DNA from: Arabidopsis thaliana
Taxonomy: Eukaryota; Streptophyta; Magnoliopsida; Brassicales; Brassicaceae
Length of the DNA: 64,000 nt
Reading direction: 5' to 3'
Assembly (NCBI RefSeq): GCF_000001735.4
Contig: NC_003074.8
Span: 3,038,101-3,102,100 of the forward strand
A program made the position numbers and the translations under genes. The notes below the pieces were generated by a model. That model did no database searches, was not told the DNA's origin, and saw only the letters and a list, made by a program, of their open reading frames with translations. Shown in pieces: positions 1 through 12,348 of the stretch. How positions within the stretch are numbered: position 1 is the first letter of the stretch; each line of letters begins with the position of its first letter.

Positions 1-21
1 TTGCCCAGAAGAAGATCCCAT
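1..21 (-). CDS. RABC2B: Rab GTPase of the RABC2 type, first seven codons only (runs off the window)
   Basis: On the minus strand an ATG at 21 opens a frame reading MGSSSGQ up to base 1, where the window ends. This is the N-terminal start I remember for the RABC2 (Rab18-type) small GTPases of Arabidopsis, which act in vesicle traffic. RABC2B (At3g09910) is expected immediately before PIP5K9 on this chromosome, so position and peptide agree. Only 21 bases are visible and no G-box can be seen, so the call rests on the short peptide plus synteny. A 5' leader, perhaps with an intron, would lie in roughly 22-240. Confidence 0.55.
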
Positions 22-911
22 TTTCTTCTACAATCTCTCACTCTATCTAATACTACAGTAAAGAGATCAAATCAAATTCAACTTAGATAAACAAACAAAC
101 AAAAGAAGTGATTTTTATGTTATCTTGTAAAAGAATGAATCGAAAAAAGAAGAGAGAAAACTTTGCCTCTGCAGAGAAATCTATGATTCATACAACAAAT
201 TAAGAAACTTTATTCTTTACAGAGCAGAAAACAAATAATGAAAAACGTTAATGAGAATTGTTGAACAAATACTGTCAAAAACATTAAAGAACTCTTTACT
301 GCTTCTTCTCCTTTCTCCGACATTTCGCTTCACGACACGTATCTGTTTCTGTTTCAACGTTTCTTCCAAAGTCCGTCTTGTTTTGTATCCACGTGTTTGT
401 TGCTCCCTCCCAAATTTTTTTTTATTTTTTCCTAGCTTTTTATTATAAAACCAAATATTTCATGCAATCAAAGCACTACTGTTACGTTTGCAATTATCTT
501 TTGCGGTTTGCGGCGATTCAGACCCAAAAAAACACAAAGGAAAACTAGTTTTCTTAGTGAAGCTCTCATGAAAGATAAGTTGTTATAAAGAGTGTTCACA
601 AGTTCACTTGTATGGATTACAAGTTACTATCAGTTTTGGAACAAGTACATGAACAAAGGCTTTTTTTACACTTTAAAACATAACCAAAAAAAAAAAAAAC
701 TCTTTCTGTTGCAAAATTAACCATTCAAATCAATTACTCTCCAAAGTGTTTTTTTGTTTTGTTTACACATATGTAAAGAGACGACCGTAGTTATCAAAAG
801 CATTTTGGTCACAACAAAGTAAGCTTAACAATCAATCAGCAAGTGAAATCAAATGATTACAAGTGAATAAAGAGACAAAGAGACCTCGTTTCAAGCCTTG
901 TGACGCAATTA
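22..911. other. Intergenic, including the probable leader of the Rab gene
   Basis: AT-rich DNA without a supported gene. The left part (about 22-240) is probably the 5' untranslated leader and promoter of the minus-strand Rab gene. The rest holds A/T runs, for example an A-run near 690-700. The only ORF here (251-448, plus) is low complexity, T-rich and resembles no protein. Confidence 0.5.
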
Positions 912-2078
912 TTAAACAGTAGCAGCAAGAACTTTCACCAATTCACATTCTTTAGGCACTGTAAGCACATGATCAAACCATTCAACTTCCCAAAACTTTC
1001 GCAACTTTTGCTTCTTTCAAGCGAAATCTCCGCACACCAAATCTTCTTCTTATAGACGAAACTAGTCAAACCATAAAGCAAATCCTCGTCCCACAAAACC
1101 GCTAACTTTCCTAAGCCCTAATAGAAGCACCAAGAGGAAACGTAAGTTGTCCTAAGCCCTCCAAATATCTCCACCTGCTTGCCTCAGTGTCATACCATAT
1201 AACCGTTCTGCTATAAACAGAGTACAAAATATCATCTATCTCACAATAAGAATCTGAACGCATATACTGATCCAAATCCAACCATATACCTTCCTTGGGA
1301 TTGTAAGCAACAACCCCCTCACTGTCAGTCACTACATGGATCTTTCCATCAATACAAATGCTTTTGGGGTGAAGAAAGTTGTATTTTCTGTCGCTGTAAG
1401 GGATGGGCTCACTAACCCAAACTTCCGTTTTCGTGTCGAACACCTCAAAGAAAGAAGAACCTAAATGCATATCGCTGTAACATCCTGCTACATATATCTT
1501 TTCACCAAGGACGCTAGCAGTAAGTGACGAATGTTCCACCGGCAAGATTGGAGCCTTGCGCCGCCTGTGAGACCGACAATCTAGAATCGAGCTTTGAACC
1601 TGGCGCCACGTGTGAGACCGGCAATCCAGAATCGAGACGTTAGAGGAGGGCCCGTGGATGTAGTAGATATCAGAACCAACCACCACGAGACTCGAAAAGC
1701 GCGGTTTATGAAAACTAGGAATGGGGACTGTTGCCAAAACATACCCACTTGACTTCTTTTCAGTGGTGTCATTGGATAGGGTTTGATCTGGCTTCCGACA
1801 CAGGGTGAACCAGCGATAACCAGGACAGCACCGTAAGCACACATAGAGACAACGCTCGGTGTGACCCAAGAATGACCTGCTGGCCTTGTAAAGCTCCGGT
1901 GAAGCTAGGAGGGATCGAAAGCTCTTGGAAACGAGTGAGAGAGTCGGATAGTACAATCTTGGGACGCGTGCGATGATGTCCAATAGCAAATCATAGGGAT
2001 TGACTGATTTGGGGACAGCTTCTTCTTCTTTGTCCTAGTCGTAGTCTTCCTCTTCCTCTTCTTTTCCAGGGACGACAT
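912..2078 (-). pseudogene. F-box/kelch-repeat protein, broken by frameshifts
   Basis: Minus-strand relic of the large Arabidopsis F-box/kelch family (SCF ubiquitin-ligase substrate adaptors). The ATG at 2078 opens the family's basic N-terminus (MSSLEKKRKRK...), but about 27 codons later the F-box continues in another frame as PYDLLLDIIARVPRLYY. That frame has a TAG just upstream and no ATG of its own. The body, down to 1111, carries the F-box (LSLVSKSFRSLLASPELYK) and kelch motifs (SDIYYIHGPSSNVSILDCRSH, KIYVAGCY, EVFDTKTEVW). A 45-bp in-frame tandem duplication (1566-1655) repeats the SILDCRSH block. After the stop at 1111 the usual C-terminus continues in two other frames: LAVLWDEDLLYG...KKKIWCAEISLE, then EVEWFDHVLTVPK ending in LAATV and a stop at 912. 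At least three frame breaks make a working protein unlikely. Confidence 0.8.
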
Positions 2079-2325
2079 TGATTTCTTACTCTTCAAAAGA
2101 AGAAGAAGAAGAAGACAACACGTTAGGGCTTTTCTGTGACTTTTGATTATTTATATTTTTGCCTTTTAATAATTAAACCAAATACTTCATGCAATCAAGA
2201 AAAGGAGAATTAGTTTTTTACTTATTTATTGAAGCTCTCAAGATCTGTATACAACATACTTACAACATAGAATTCTTTTTTATCTCTACAAAAAAAAACA
2301 TAAAACTCTGTACTCAATTCTCTGT

Positions 2326-5300
2326 CTATGATTTGTTGTTCTGTGGAAATACTTTCTTGATGAACTCAAGAAAACGTTGGGAGTAGAATGTTGGATCAAC
2401 GGCTGAGATCGAAAGAGAATCAAAGTGAAGAGATTTATAAGCATGTTCAATCTTCTTGGTCATGTTGTACTCTTGTAAGATGTCTATAATGCCAAGGTAG
2501 AGTACGACGTCGCAGCAGTCATGTAAAATCTGCTTCTCTTTATCTTCTCTTCCCGGTATCAGCTCTGCTCTTGCCGGCATGTTCACTCCTTGCTGTATCT
2601 GCAGCCTGCATTTTATAGAGATTCTTTTCAAAAACCGAACTGGACTAAGTTTCAATCAGTTCCATGTCGTCTGGATCATATGTATTCCATTTATTTGTCA
2701 TCAGCATTTGTTAAGTCTTAGTTTTTCATTTTTCCAACCAGGTGAGAGTTAGTTACCTGGCTGTTCCAGGAAGAAGGAGATCTACTTCTTCATCACCAAC
2801 AGCGGATGCTCGTAATCTGCTGCCTCTGATGTGAGGGCCAGTTACAGTATTTTCACTTCCCCGAGGAACGAGAACCAATCCTTCGTGGTAAGACAGCATG
2901 TCGTCCTCGATTGTATCTGCTTTCATCATCATCAGTAGAAGAAAAATAGTATGAATCATTTTACAGGTGATGAAAAAAAGAATCTCACCATCTTCAGCTA
3001 CACTTTCCAGAGCATCAGTTGTTATACTTTGAGAACGGACCAATTGGGATCTTAAGTGCTGTGGAGCTCGATGATGCACACCGAGCAAAAGACTGTAATC
3101 CATTATGTTCTGTGCTTCCAAGAACTTGCTATCGATCTCTAGTTGCCTGTTTACACAGCAAGAAAAGAAATTTTAAACTGCGGAATATGGATTGATAAAT
3201 GTATATATCTTACAAGAAGGTCCTGGAGAGAGTAATACCTCAGTAAACCTTCCCGCCAAGAAGTCTCCAAGAAGAAGCTGTAGTTCAGATCTAAATCTTT
3301 AAGTATCGTGTTCTCGTCTATCTCGACTTTGTCTGCAGAGCGTCCCAAGGACGAACCTTTAAGGTCAAATCTCCGATGGATTCTTAGATCTGTAAAGAAC
3401 ATGTTACCCATCACCACAAAACGGAACTGCAATGGAAGAGAAATTTTCAAACATAGTTAGTTTTAAGATTGATTTGGATTTCCAAATGTTGCTCTAATGT
3501 TAGAGTTCTACTCTACATCATATTTAGAGGCAGCAATGTCGGCAACTTCAAAGCTAATGATAATAAAAAATCAAAATCAGAATCTTGAGGTATTTTGGTT
3601 CAGGACCTTTTGACCACTTGATGGTTTGATTCTGTGAAGGCCAAAGAATTTAGTAATGAGGGTGTTCTCATATGTCTTCACATGATGATGGTAATCTGGA
3701 AGCATCCTCAGAAGAACCTACACAGTAAATCTGGAAGCTCAATGGGCAGACGGACAAAGAGTCTACGCAAAGACATGGAGAAAACTAAGAAGATAATGTG
3801 AAAACAGAGATGGTGGATATGTAAGTAGTCACAAACCTTGACTTCAGATTTCCTGAGTGTTTTGATCATGAACCGATCATCCTGCGACAGGAAGAAGACG
3901 CTGCCGCTCTTCCCTGGAGAAGAAAGTTCTCTTAAAGTATCATTTCCACAAATGGACATCATATAATCAGCTGCATCGATCTTGAACATCTCCCTCAGGT
4001 TTCTACAAGGTTTAGCAATGAATATAAACACCAAGGACACAACTACTATAGTTAACATACTACTAAGAAAAAAGTATGCAGTACACAAGTTCTAACCTGA
4101 ATACCATTGGGCAATAGTCCTTCCATTTAAAATCCTCCGAGTGGTGCGGAGGAGTCATCGTGGAGCCAGCTCGAGGAAAAGTCATCCAAAAACTAGCCCG
4201 AGGTCCAAAGTCTGCTGTCCGAACTTGTCGTCTTTGTATTGGCGTAATTTTCCCCACTGTGTATCTAACGTTTGAACTAGTTCAGTAACAACAATATTCG
4301 GTGATGAATTTAGAGCTAAACACGCTCACAGGGCACAGGTTTAGAAGGAGCAAGCATACCTGATTCCAAGCTGCAAACTGAGCATCAGATCATAACTCCG
4401 GTGACCTTTAATAACAACTTCTCCAGGCTTCTTAGCTTCTTTAACAAGTCTTTTGTGTTTCCTTTTTGCTCTTCTGGATGTGCGCGAAAACCCGTTGTTT
4501 ACCACAAGCTCACTGATCAGAACACCTTGCATATATTCCCTCTCCAAGATTGGTATGTTAGCTTTATACTGCACACTACTTCCGCTATCTAAAACTGCCG
4601 TAGATAAATCCGAGTAACCATGTCCAATCACTTTCTCAATAGATACTTCAAGACTCCAACGTCTTTCTAAAGAAACCCTTCCATTGCGGGACTGTTCTAA
4701 GTTTATTAAGCTCCCTTTTGAGAGCTTATTACGGTTCACACCAACTCTAAGGTTTTCCATATTAACCGAGGAAGCAACTTGGTTCTGTCTTCTCATATCT
4801 GGCAAAACACCTCTCTTTCTAAGAGCATTTAAATAAAACTCTTGCACTACCGGAACTCTGGTTCCCGCTGAATAAAACGAGCCTTTACCGTCTTTCAAAC
4901 CCCGTGTCCATGTCCCAACATAGCAACCTCCATCGCTCCACGTATATACACCAACACCATGCATCATTCCATTCAACCAACTTCCTTCATAGGAATCTCC
5001 GGTAACCCAAGTAAGTGTACCCTTTCCTGACATTTTCCCGCCTTTCATATCCCCGAGATAGACATTTTTATTAGCCCAAGTATACTTCCCTGGTCCTTCT
5101 CCCAATCCCTGAATCCAAGAACCTTCAAAGACATCTCCATTAGGGTAAACCTGATATCCGAGCCCATGTTTCAAATTAAGCCGCCATCTTCCTTTATACG
5201 TTAACTTGTTAGCATCCACATAGGTCCCTGAACCGTGCATATAACCGCCTGAAAATTCACCATCATAAGATGCCCCGGAAGCCCATCTCATATTTCCAAT

Positions 5301-5576
5301 TCCATGTCTCATCCCACGCCTCCATTCTCCATCGTAAACACACCCATCTGACCATATGTACTTCCCTGGTCCCTCGGGTACATTTCCAAGCAAAGAACCA
5401 CTGTAGGATTCGCCATCGGGGAGAACCAGCTCCCTAACTCTGAACCTAGCATCCTCAGAAGTTTCGGAAACTTCTCCACTGTTTAGCGCCGATAGGATCT
5501 CTTTCTTAGTAAGTGCATCAACAGATTTAGTTCTTTCAGCAAAAGAAACTGCTCCTCGTACGTCAAGGCCAGACAT
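2326..5576 (-). CDS. PIP5K9: Phosphatidylinositol-4-phosphate 5-kinase 9 (MORN-repeat type)
   Basis: Makes PtdIns(4,5)P2 from PtdIns4P at membranes. The spliced model has eight exons: 4360-5576, 4097-4264, 3837-4002, 3607-3717, 3239-3426, 2989-3146, 2757-2916 and 2326-2605. It sums to 815 codons plus stop with every junction in phase. Exon 1 encodes about eight MORN repeats (YxGxWxxGxxHGxG, roughly residues 55-245). The kinase core follows: [22 protein letters not shown] (nucleotide-binding lysine region), [11 protein letters not shown] (the PIPK K/R-rich motif), the MDYSLLLG catalytic stretch, and [14 protein letters not shown] at the C-terminus. The start at 5576 is the first ATG in frame. 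In Arabidopsis this isoform is reported to bind cytosolic invertase CINV1 and restrain sugar-dependent root growth. Naming beyond PIP5K is from memory of the sequence and locus order. Confidence 0.96.
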
Positions 5577-6720
5577 GTAAATCTCCAAAGAAGCTAAAGC
5601 AGAAACGCTCAGACAAACCGCAGAGCAAAAGGCTTCACAGCCTTAAGGAGAACATTCTTTCAACAAAACATGAAGCTACCTCCAGTAAACTGGTGAAACA
5701 GAATGTGCTCAGCTATTCAACGAAGAAAGCAGATGCAAGAATCAGGTTCCAAGTCACGATGTATGAATCTAGAATCAGAATCAGAAAGAATAAAAAAGAG
5801 TAACTAACTTTTGATGCATGCAATAATCTAAAACTAATGAGGAAAACATGAAAATAGATAAATGGTCACAAAAGCAAAGACTTGCTCAAATCTCTATCAA
5901 ACAAGAAAATTAAGACACGCATCTGATTCTTGGTCCCACTTGAAAGAACAAGAACTTCTAAATTTCACAGAGAGAGGCAGAGAATGAGAGAGGAGCAAAC
6001 AAAAATCCCTTTTTCCTATCAAAAAGAAAGCCTTTTATGGAAGAAGACGAGTCTACAATCATAAAGCCTTTATATAAAAAAAAATCTAAACTTTTATATT
6101 GAATTCACATTTAAAAAGAAGAGATTCCTCCACGTCTCCCAAATAAAGGCAGAGTATGCCAAATTTACCAAACCAAAAAGCTAGAAAGAATCCTACTTTT
6201 TAGGAATTGAGCAAATGAAAAACAAAAAATGTTCATAACAAAGTTTCAATGTTTCAATCTGAATTTGAAATTCATAATGAAACCCCATCAGAGCTCTATA
6301 TAAGTACATATCAGAGTCGTGTCGATGGAAACAAAAGTTAAAAACTTTGATTAACACAATCAACAAGCAACTCCATTTCAATCTTCAATCTTCAACAAAG
6401 ATAAAACGAAAGCAACAAAAACCGAAGATCCCGGTTAAAGACTTCTTCAATCCAAAGAGAACCAAAAACAGAGAAATGCCCGAATTCGAGAATGAAACCG
6501 GATCCAAAAACCAAATCAAGCTCACTAAATAAGGAAACTGGGGAAGTAAAGGAGATTCACAAACCGTACGGACAAGCTCAAAGCTCTTCACTTTCTTCTT
6601 CTTTCTTCGTCTTCTTCAGCCTCAGTGTTGGTCAAATCTTTCTAAAAGAGACGACTGGACCAAATCCCGAAAGCTAAGCGCCACAATAACAGCCTTCTTA
6701 TTTCAGCTTCCATAAAAATT
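5577..6720. other. Upstream/leader region of PIP5K9
   Basis: No protein gene is supported. Minus-strand composition between about 6390 and 6680 (pyrimidine-rich, followed by a leader-like stretch) suggests the distal 5' leader of PIP5K9, probably joined to the coding exon by a 5'UTR intron. Exact exon ends cannot be fixed from sequence alone. Confidence 0.35.
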
Positions 6721-8975
6721 CAAGCTTTTTACTTTACACCAAAATGACGGATATAACCTTTGCATTAATTAATGCCTCTTTTATTCTTTTATTTTGGGTA
6801 TTTTCTGATCTAACCCCACTTATTACTCTTACAAGAGTGGTTTTGTTTATATACATATCTATTTAGAAAAGTTTTGTAGCTGGTGAAATAATCAAAGATT
6901 TAATAATTATCAATACTCTGATCTTTCTATTATCCGAGTGGTTTGAGATATTTTTTCAAATATAAGTTTAGTTGTTTAATCGATGAAATATAATATTCAA
7001 CAAAAAATTGATGTGTGTTTAGAAGGTAGAGATGTTGACCTGCTTGGCCGGTGAAGGGAAACATTACATTGTGTTTTTCTTACACTAATCCACGTGCTTC
7101 CCAATATTTTTAAGTCAACTTCTGCTCACCAATTTGAGTTTGAATATACTACAAGTTGACCCAACAAATTTGAGTTTGAAAGAAAAAGAAAAGAAGTTGA
7201 TTACATATTTTTATTGTTCGAGAAAATCTTTTGAAATCAGTCTAAATCGGCATTACATGCCTTACTCTTAATTGAATAACGAGATCTGGGGGTTAGCTAT
7301 AAAGTAGTATTAATTATGAGGGAATTAATTTAATCGTATTCATTAGAAAGTAGTATAAATATTCAATACTGTTAACGAAGGAATGTTCTAATGATATGTA
7401 GTCATTGTGATGTGCTATATGATTAAACACTTTTACATATCTTTTTCGGTGCATTATTATAATGATGCTGGGATTAGCTAGTGATCAAAAAAGTTAATTA
7501 TTATTTTTGTATTCAGGGAAACGTACTAACCAAAAAAAAAGGAAGCTTAATTAACAATAGAAAAAGGACTTTATAATGACAAAAAAAAGTATAGAAAAAA
7601 GTATGATATCCCCATGCTACGTACAACTTACGAATTACATATGAGACGCGAGAAAAACCAGAAGAATAGAAATAGAATCGATCTACCGTCTTATGAAAAT
7701 GTCTTAAAATAGAGTATAAATCTGTAATATAGGGCATTTATAGCCACAACTTTTATTTTCTCATTTCTATTTTTTTTAAAACAAAACTTATCTTTTCCCA
7801 TTATTAGTAGACTTAGACATCAATCGAGAATGATATACAGTATATTAGTAAGAAAAATGATCATATCATCATATTTTCGTTTTAGAATCTGAGTAATTTC
7901 ACAATATCTACCTAGCTATCCAAGTACCTTAAGTTTTGCATATTATCTAAAATCAAACAACTACAGCCACCGATCCGAGTAGTGGGGTTTGGCTACCACT
8001 TACTAAAAGAAAATTCCATTATATTGTCGTTTTCTCTTTCTTGTTATATATATATATATATATTCCCAGTCCCATTACTTTAATAATTTATTAATTTTGC
8101 GAGACCAAAAAACGTTCTTCATCATCAATCATTTTTTTTTAGTTGTATTTTAACGTGGAGAGTCTATTCAGCGAATTAACGATCGAGAGAAGCATATAGT
8201 ATGGAATGATATCCGATGGAGATAAAATTTTAAGTATTGGCCAATCATAAATCGATACTTCAATCCGTATACCTCAAGAAAACGTCCAAAGAGAAAGTCT
8301 CGATCTCGATTTCTATTCCTTTTAAAGTACGCCATACCTTCTCATACTTGTTTTGGTACTAGGGCAATATTCTCCCTCTTACTTGGATATAAATCATCTC
8401 ACCACCGTATGTAAAAAGAGAAAAATAAAATCACTAATTATATGAACTGAAATTGAAACAACAGTCTTGTTTTAAAAATTAAAGTGTTCATGGTATCATA
8501 GCTATTACAAATGTACATGTCCCTTTAATTAGTGGTCTTTAATTTGTATATCAAACACTAAATTACTGCATTTGACTATTTGTTTGCCAATTCTACAGCA
8601 AGTTGGAGTTTTGTTATAATCATAGTAATTTGTAGATTCATGATATTAGCTGCAGATTCATAAAGATATTTCCTCTATTTTTAATTTAAATTAACAAACA
8701 ACTTCCTAGCATTGGAGAAAGACAATTAGTTAGATGATTTGGTAAAAACATTTTCTCAATACACGTAAAGTGGCTAGTGCACAATACACGTGGTTACCAC
8801 GGACAGATTTTGTTTTCTTGTTTTTTTTTTCTTAAGGATTTGTTATCAGTTTATCACCGTATATTCATGACCAATTTAACATAACATGTTCGAGCTTTTA
8901 AATTTTGTTACCCTCATTAAAAAGTCTGGTGTAAAATATAACATATTAATTTCTTAGCTACCATCAGAGAACAAA

Positions 8976-8989
8976 GTTTCCATATACTN

Positions 8990-9025
<36 letters not shown>

Positions 9026-9040
9026 AGGTTTCCATATACT
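8976..9040. repeat. Poly-A tract with an ambiguous base, flanked by 13-bp direct repeats
   Basis: GTTTCCATATACT at 8976-8988 is followed by an N (8989), 34 A residues (8990-9023), GAAG, and the same 13-mer at 9028-9040. The arrangement looks like a target-site duplication around a bare poly-A tail (retroposon footprint), or a polymerase-slippage or assembly join. The N shows the base caller could not read through it. Confidence 0.75.
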
Positions 9041-11632
9041 ATTGGGAGGTCTTCTCAAAAGGTGGAAATTTCGTCTCTTGCTAGTTGCCGACTAAACTGT
9101 TTCATACATTTATTTGACTTGGGAAATTATTATAATTATTAAATAAAAATCACCATTTGTCTTGATATATCGATATATTTAATAAATACATATAGCTGTT
9201 AACCAAGCTTTAGAGTTAGTCTTACAAAATTCATCTAATATAGGTTCGTTGGACCCATGATTGATGTCACATTTGTATGCATCACGTACAATTCTAGACT
9301 ATTTTTTCCTTTGTTGAGGCTAATATTTTATTACTGGTATTTAATTTAGAGATTTGCGTTAGGTCTAGTCACGTCCATTGCATTCTCCATGCAACGACAA
9401 AGAAAAATGGGTTATGTCGACGATAAGTATTAACAACTATCGTTCAACAAAGTTGATAAGTGACTATTTGATTTTGACTACGAGATTATTTTTTGACTTA
9501 AAATAAGCTACAGCAAATAAATACAATTTCCTCCTTTTATTTCGTATATAGTATTACAAATAAAGTATTTTATATTTTGTTCATAAATATATATACCACG
9601 CTCAGGATTAGTCTCGGTCAAAATTGCATGTGGTGTTCCCCTATACGATAAGTAACCCTACCAAGTATTGAAAATGACAAGTACGGTTTCCTGCAAACCG
9701 ATTGAAAGTTACAAATCCATGGATTTTACAATACTATATAATAGATATTATTATTTAACTAAAAGTACATACATCTAGCTCAACTGATAATAAATCGAGT
9801 CACACAGTATCAATTATTGGTTTAAAATTTGATGAACTCTTTCCGTGGATTTGGAATCTAGCACAAATATTATCTATAGATTTCATTTTTGATAGATCAC
9901 ATATATTATTTCTGTATATCTCTTGTGGGAATTAAAGTATGTTTTGAAGACATCAATATCTAATCATATTCAAATATTGGTAGATAACTTAGTTAACTAT
10001 AGATTACAATATCATAGCGTTAGATTTTAATGTGGATTATGACCAAAGTGCTTAGTGATAATCTTCTTTTATGTCCTAATGGACCTTAATATAATATCTC
10101 TAATTAAGGCCAATCCTAATTAGTCAATGTCTTCTTCTAAATTCTAAGTAGTGGTTGCATGCTTGGTTTATTCATCATATCAATGACAGTATGTATATAG
10201 GTTTTGATTATAATGAATTTTTATTCAATAAAAAAAAATGACGTTATAATGATGATATTAAAAGGATGCCCCATTTTACCCTAATGAGTATCTCAGATGA
10301 AAAACAAAAACATTTCTTATGCCACATATATAAAAGTTCTAAAAGTTTTTCATATGGTCAAATTAACTTTAAAAAATGATAATACCATAAACTCTAAATT
10401 GTACTTCGAAAATTACCACAAAGATAGTAAAGTTTTATTGCAAATATATATTAGCATGCACAAGATGTGAAATCCCCTAATTAGTTTTATAGAATATTTT
10501 GAAGTAAGAAAAAATATCAAAAATTATAAACGTTGCAATTCTAGTGAGTAAGTGCAAACGTTTTTTAAAATGACAAAAGTCAATGATTCTAATTTGACTG
10601 AAAAATAGCCTTAATTTTTTTAAAAAACTGTATTTGATGAAATGGCATTGAAAAATGGTATTTAATGGTTTTAAATATATGATCAGAATTTCTGGTGCAG
10701 TTACTTATGTTAAATATTGTCGTTATGTCACCATTTAAATCTACATATTAAGATATTGAGAACAAAAAAAAAAGTTAAATAGTTGAATCTTGGTAACGGT
10801 TTTTTTTTTTTTTGAAAAAGGCTTTTTGAATCTTAACATGGAAAAGAAAAATACAGTTTTTTTGGTGCAAAAGAAAAATATAGTTAAAATAAATAAATAG
10901 CAAACCCATTAAGCTGTGTAGTGATTGGAGGACAAAAGAGTAGTATTGGAGAGACAGATTGACAGAACATCATACTTTTGATTTGAAAACATCGTACAAA
11001 ACTTTTGATCATGCATGTCTTCTCCTGTCACTTTCAATTTCTGTTATCACCAAACATATCCAGGATAAACGAATCCAGAATCCGTGTATTAAAAGTAACG
11101 TCTAGACTAGATTATATTTACTGATCAATTTGGGCTTCATAAACCCAATTAGACAATTGAGTAATTTTAAAGCCCAGCTATTAGCGTTTTCAAATATTGT
11201 AAACCAATCCAATTGTTCCAAATATCATCAAATAACGAAGGCTTGCAATCAAAACCGGTTTCTTTTCCCCACTAGGTTCCGGTTTAACTAACCAATTTGG
11301 TCAGCGTAATTAAACTGTAACATTACTTTTTTTTCTCCTCACAGCTTCATCTCATAGATGGCACTCAAGATTGGGATTCCAAGAATGAGAGTGTTTGACA
11401 CAGATATAGGTAATCCGGTTGCTAGCCTTAGACAAATATATATATATATATATGTAGAGACATTTGTTAACCCATTTTTTTTTTTTTAGAATTTGATAAT
11501 TGGGGCTAATATTTGATTGTAGCAGGAGCCCATCACACTAACTAAATCCATTTCTTTTTTTTGGTTATCAAACTAGGTGGATCCAGTCTAGGAGCACCAT
11601 TAAGACAACCAAATAAAACAATTGAATTGAAG

Positions 11633-11788
11633 CAGTAAGAGAACACCATTAGATTTCTTAGTTTTACATCCGTATACGGATACATCACACTTTCGTGTCT
11701 ATATACTGAATCAGTAGGAGAAAACCATTTAGATTTCTTAAATTTTACATGAGTATATGAATACATCACACTTTCGTGTCTATATACT
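11633..11788. repeat. Diverged tandem duplication, two units of about 75-77 bp
   Basis: Unit A (11633-11707) and unit B (11712-11788) begin with CAGTA(A/G)GAGAA and end with the identical stretch ATACATCACACTTTCGTGTC plus TATATACT. The 3' halves are offset by 81 bp. Differences are scattered substitutions and short indels. No coding function is evident. Confidence 0.75.
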
Positions 11789-11814
11789 TGAAGTGTTTTT
11801 ATATATAGACACGA
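11774..11814. repeat. Perfect 13-bp inverted repeat (hairpin)
   Basis: TCGTGTCTATATA at 11774-11786 is the exact reverse complement of 11802-11814, separated by 15 bases. The left arm is the end of duplication unit B; the right arm has no copy beside unit A. It could be a terminal inverted repeat remnant of a small transposon, or chance in AT-rich DNA. Confidence 0.65.
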
Positions 11815-12306
11815 GAGGTATCTTTAATTATAAGAACACTAAGCTTGTTCATTAGGTGATCAATCGTTCCAAAAAAAAAAAGATAAACGTAATGCGTCTT
11901 ATTTGTTTATAAATATTTTACTTTCAAGCGAACAAATATTTTGGGACCCATATTTTTCCTAAAAGAATGTCCTCCAATTTGATCATAAAGAAAGAGCTTG
12001 TTATATTTATAACAAAACGAAAGAGCTAAGAACTTGTCAAGTTATTAACATAACACACAGAATTAAAAAAATCTTGTATATTTCAGTAAAAAGACTTTCA
12101 CAGAGTAATTATTTATATAAAACAGTTTGCTTTTTCATGAGTAATTTGCATTTGTATTTTACTAAAACAAATGTACGTTCCTGACAGCTCAAGGCATTAT
12201 ACCTGACTAATTAAGTATTGAATTAAAAATCAACTCAACTTTCTGTGTATGTCATCAGATGAGTGTGTATATGTCTGTGTAAACTGAAAAGGCAATTTTG
12301 GTAACG

Positions 12307-12348
12307 GCATATTCCATCGGATGATCCAAAATTCTCAAAAGCATATTC
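12307..12348 (+). promoter_or_regulatory. Two P1BS boxes (PHR1 binding) upstream of IPS1
   Basis: GCATATTC occurs at 12307-12314 and again at 12341-12348. Both fit the palindromic P1BS consensus GNATATNC bound by PHR1-type MYB factors, the master regulators of phosphate starvation. They lie about 0.5 kb upstream of the IPS1 TATA box. P1BS boxes are known to drive IPS1 induction; I infer that these two are the functional ones. Confidence 0.75.

Larger units (their letters stand above)
6721..12306. other. Long AT-rich intergenic spacer
   Basis: About 5.6 kb with no supported gene on either strand. All long ORFs are low complexity. It contains simple TA tracts (8047-8062, 11438-11453), two copies of a 14-bp word AATTTGAGTTTGAA near 7131 and 7167, the N-containing poly-A tract at 8989-9023, and the duplication and hairpin at 11.6-11.8 kb, listed separately. 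The right end is the upstream region of IPS1. Confidence 0.6.

Noticed and set aside
251-448. Plus-strand ORF near the left end
   Set aside because: T-rich, low complexity and no homology; lies in probable leader/promoter DNA.
5577-5588. Four-codon upstream extension of PIP5K9
   Set aside because: The codon at 5588 is TTG; the first ATG is at 5576 and gives the exact family length.
11360-11407. Short ORF MALKIGIPRMRVFDTDIG and a stop-ending frame HLIDGTQDWDSKNESV
   Set aside because: Coding-like for about 16 codons but too short, in two conflicting frames, with no recognisable family.
11438-11453. TA tracts here and at 8047, 14445 and 16855 as regulatory elements
   Set aside because: Ordinary AT microsatellites of plant intergenic DNA.
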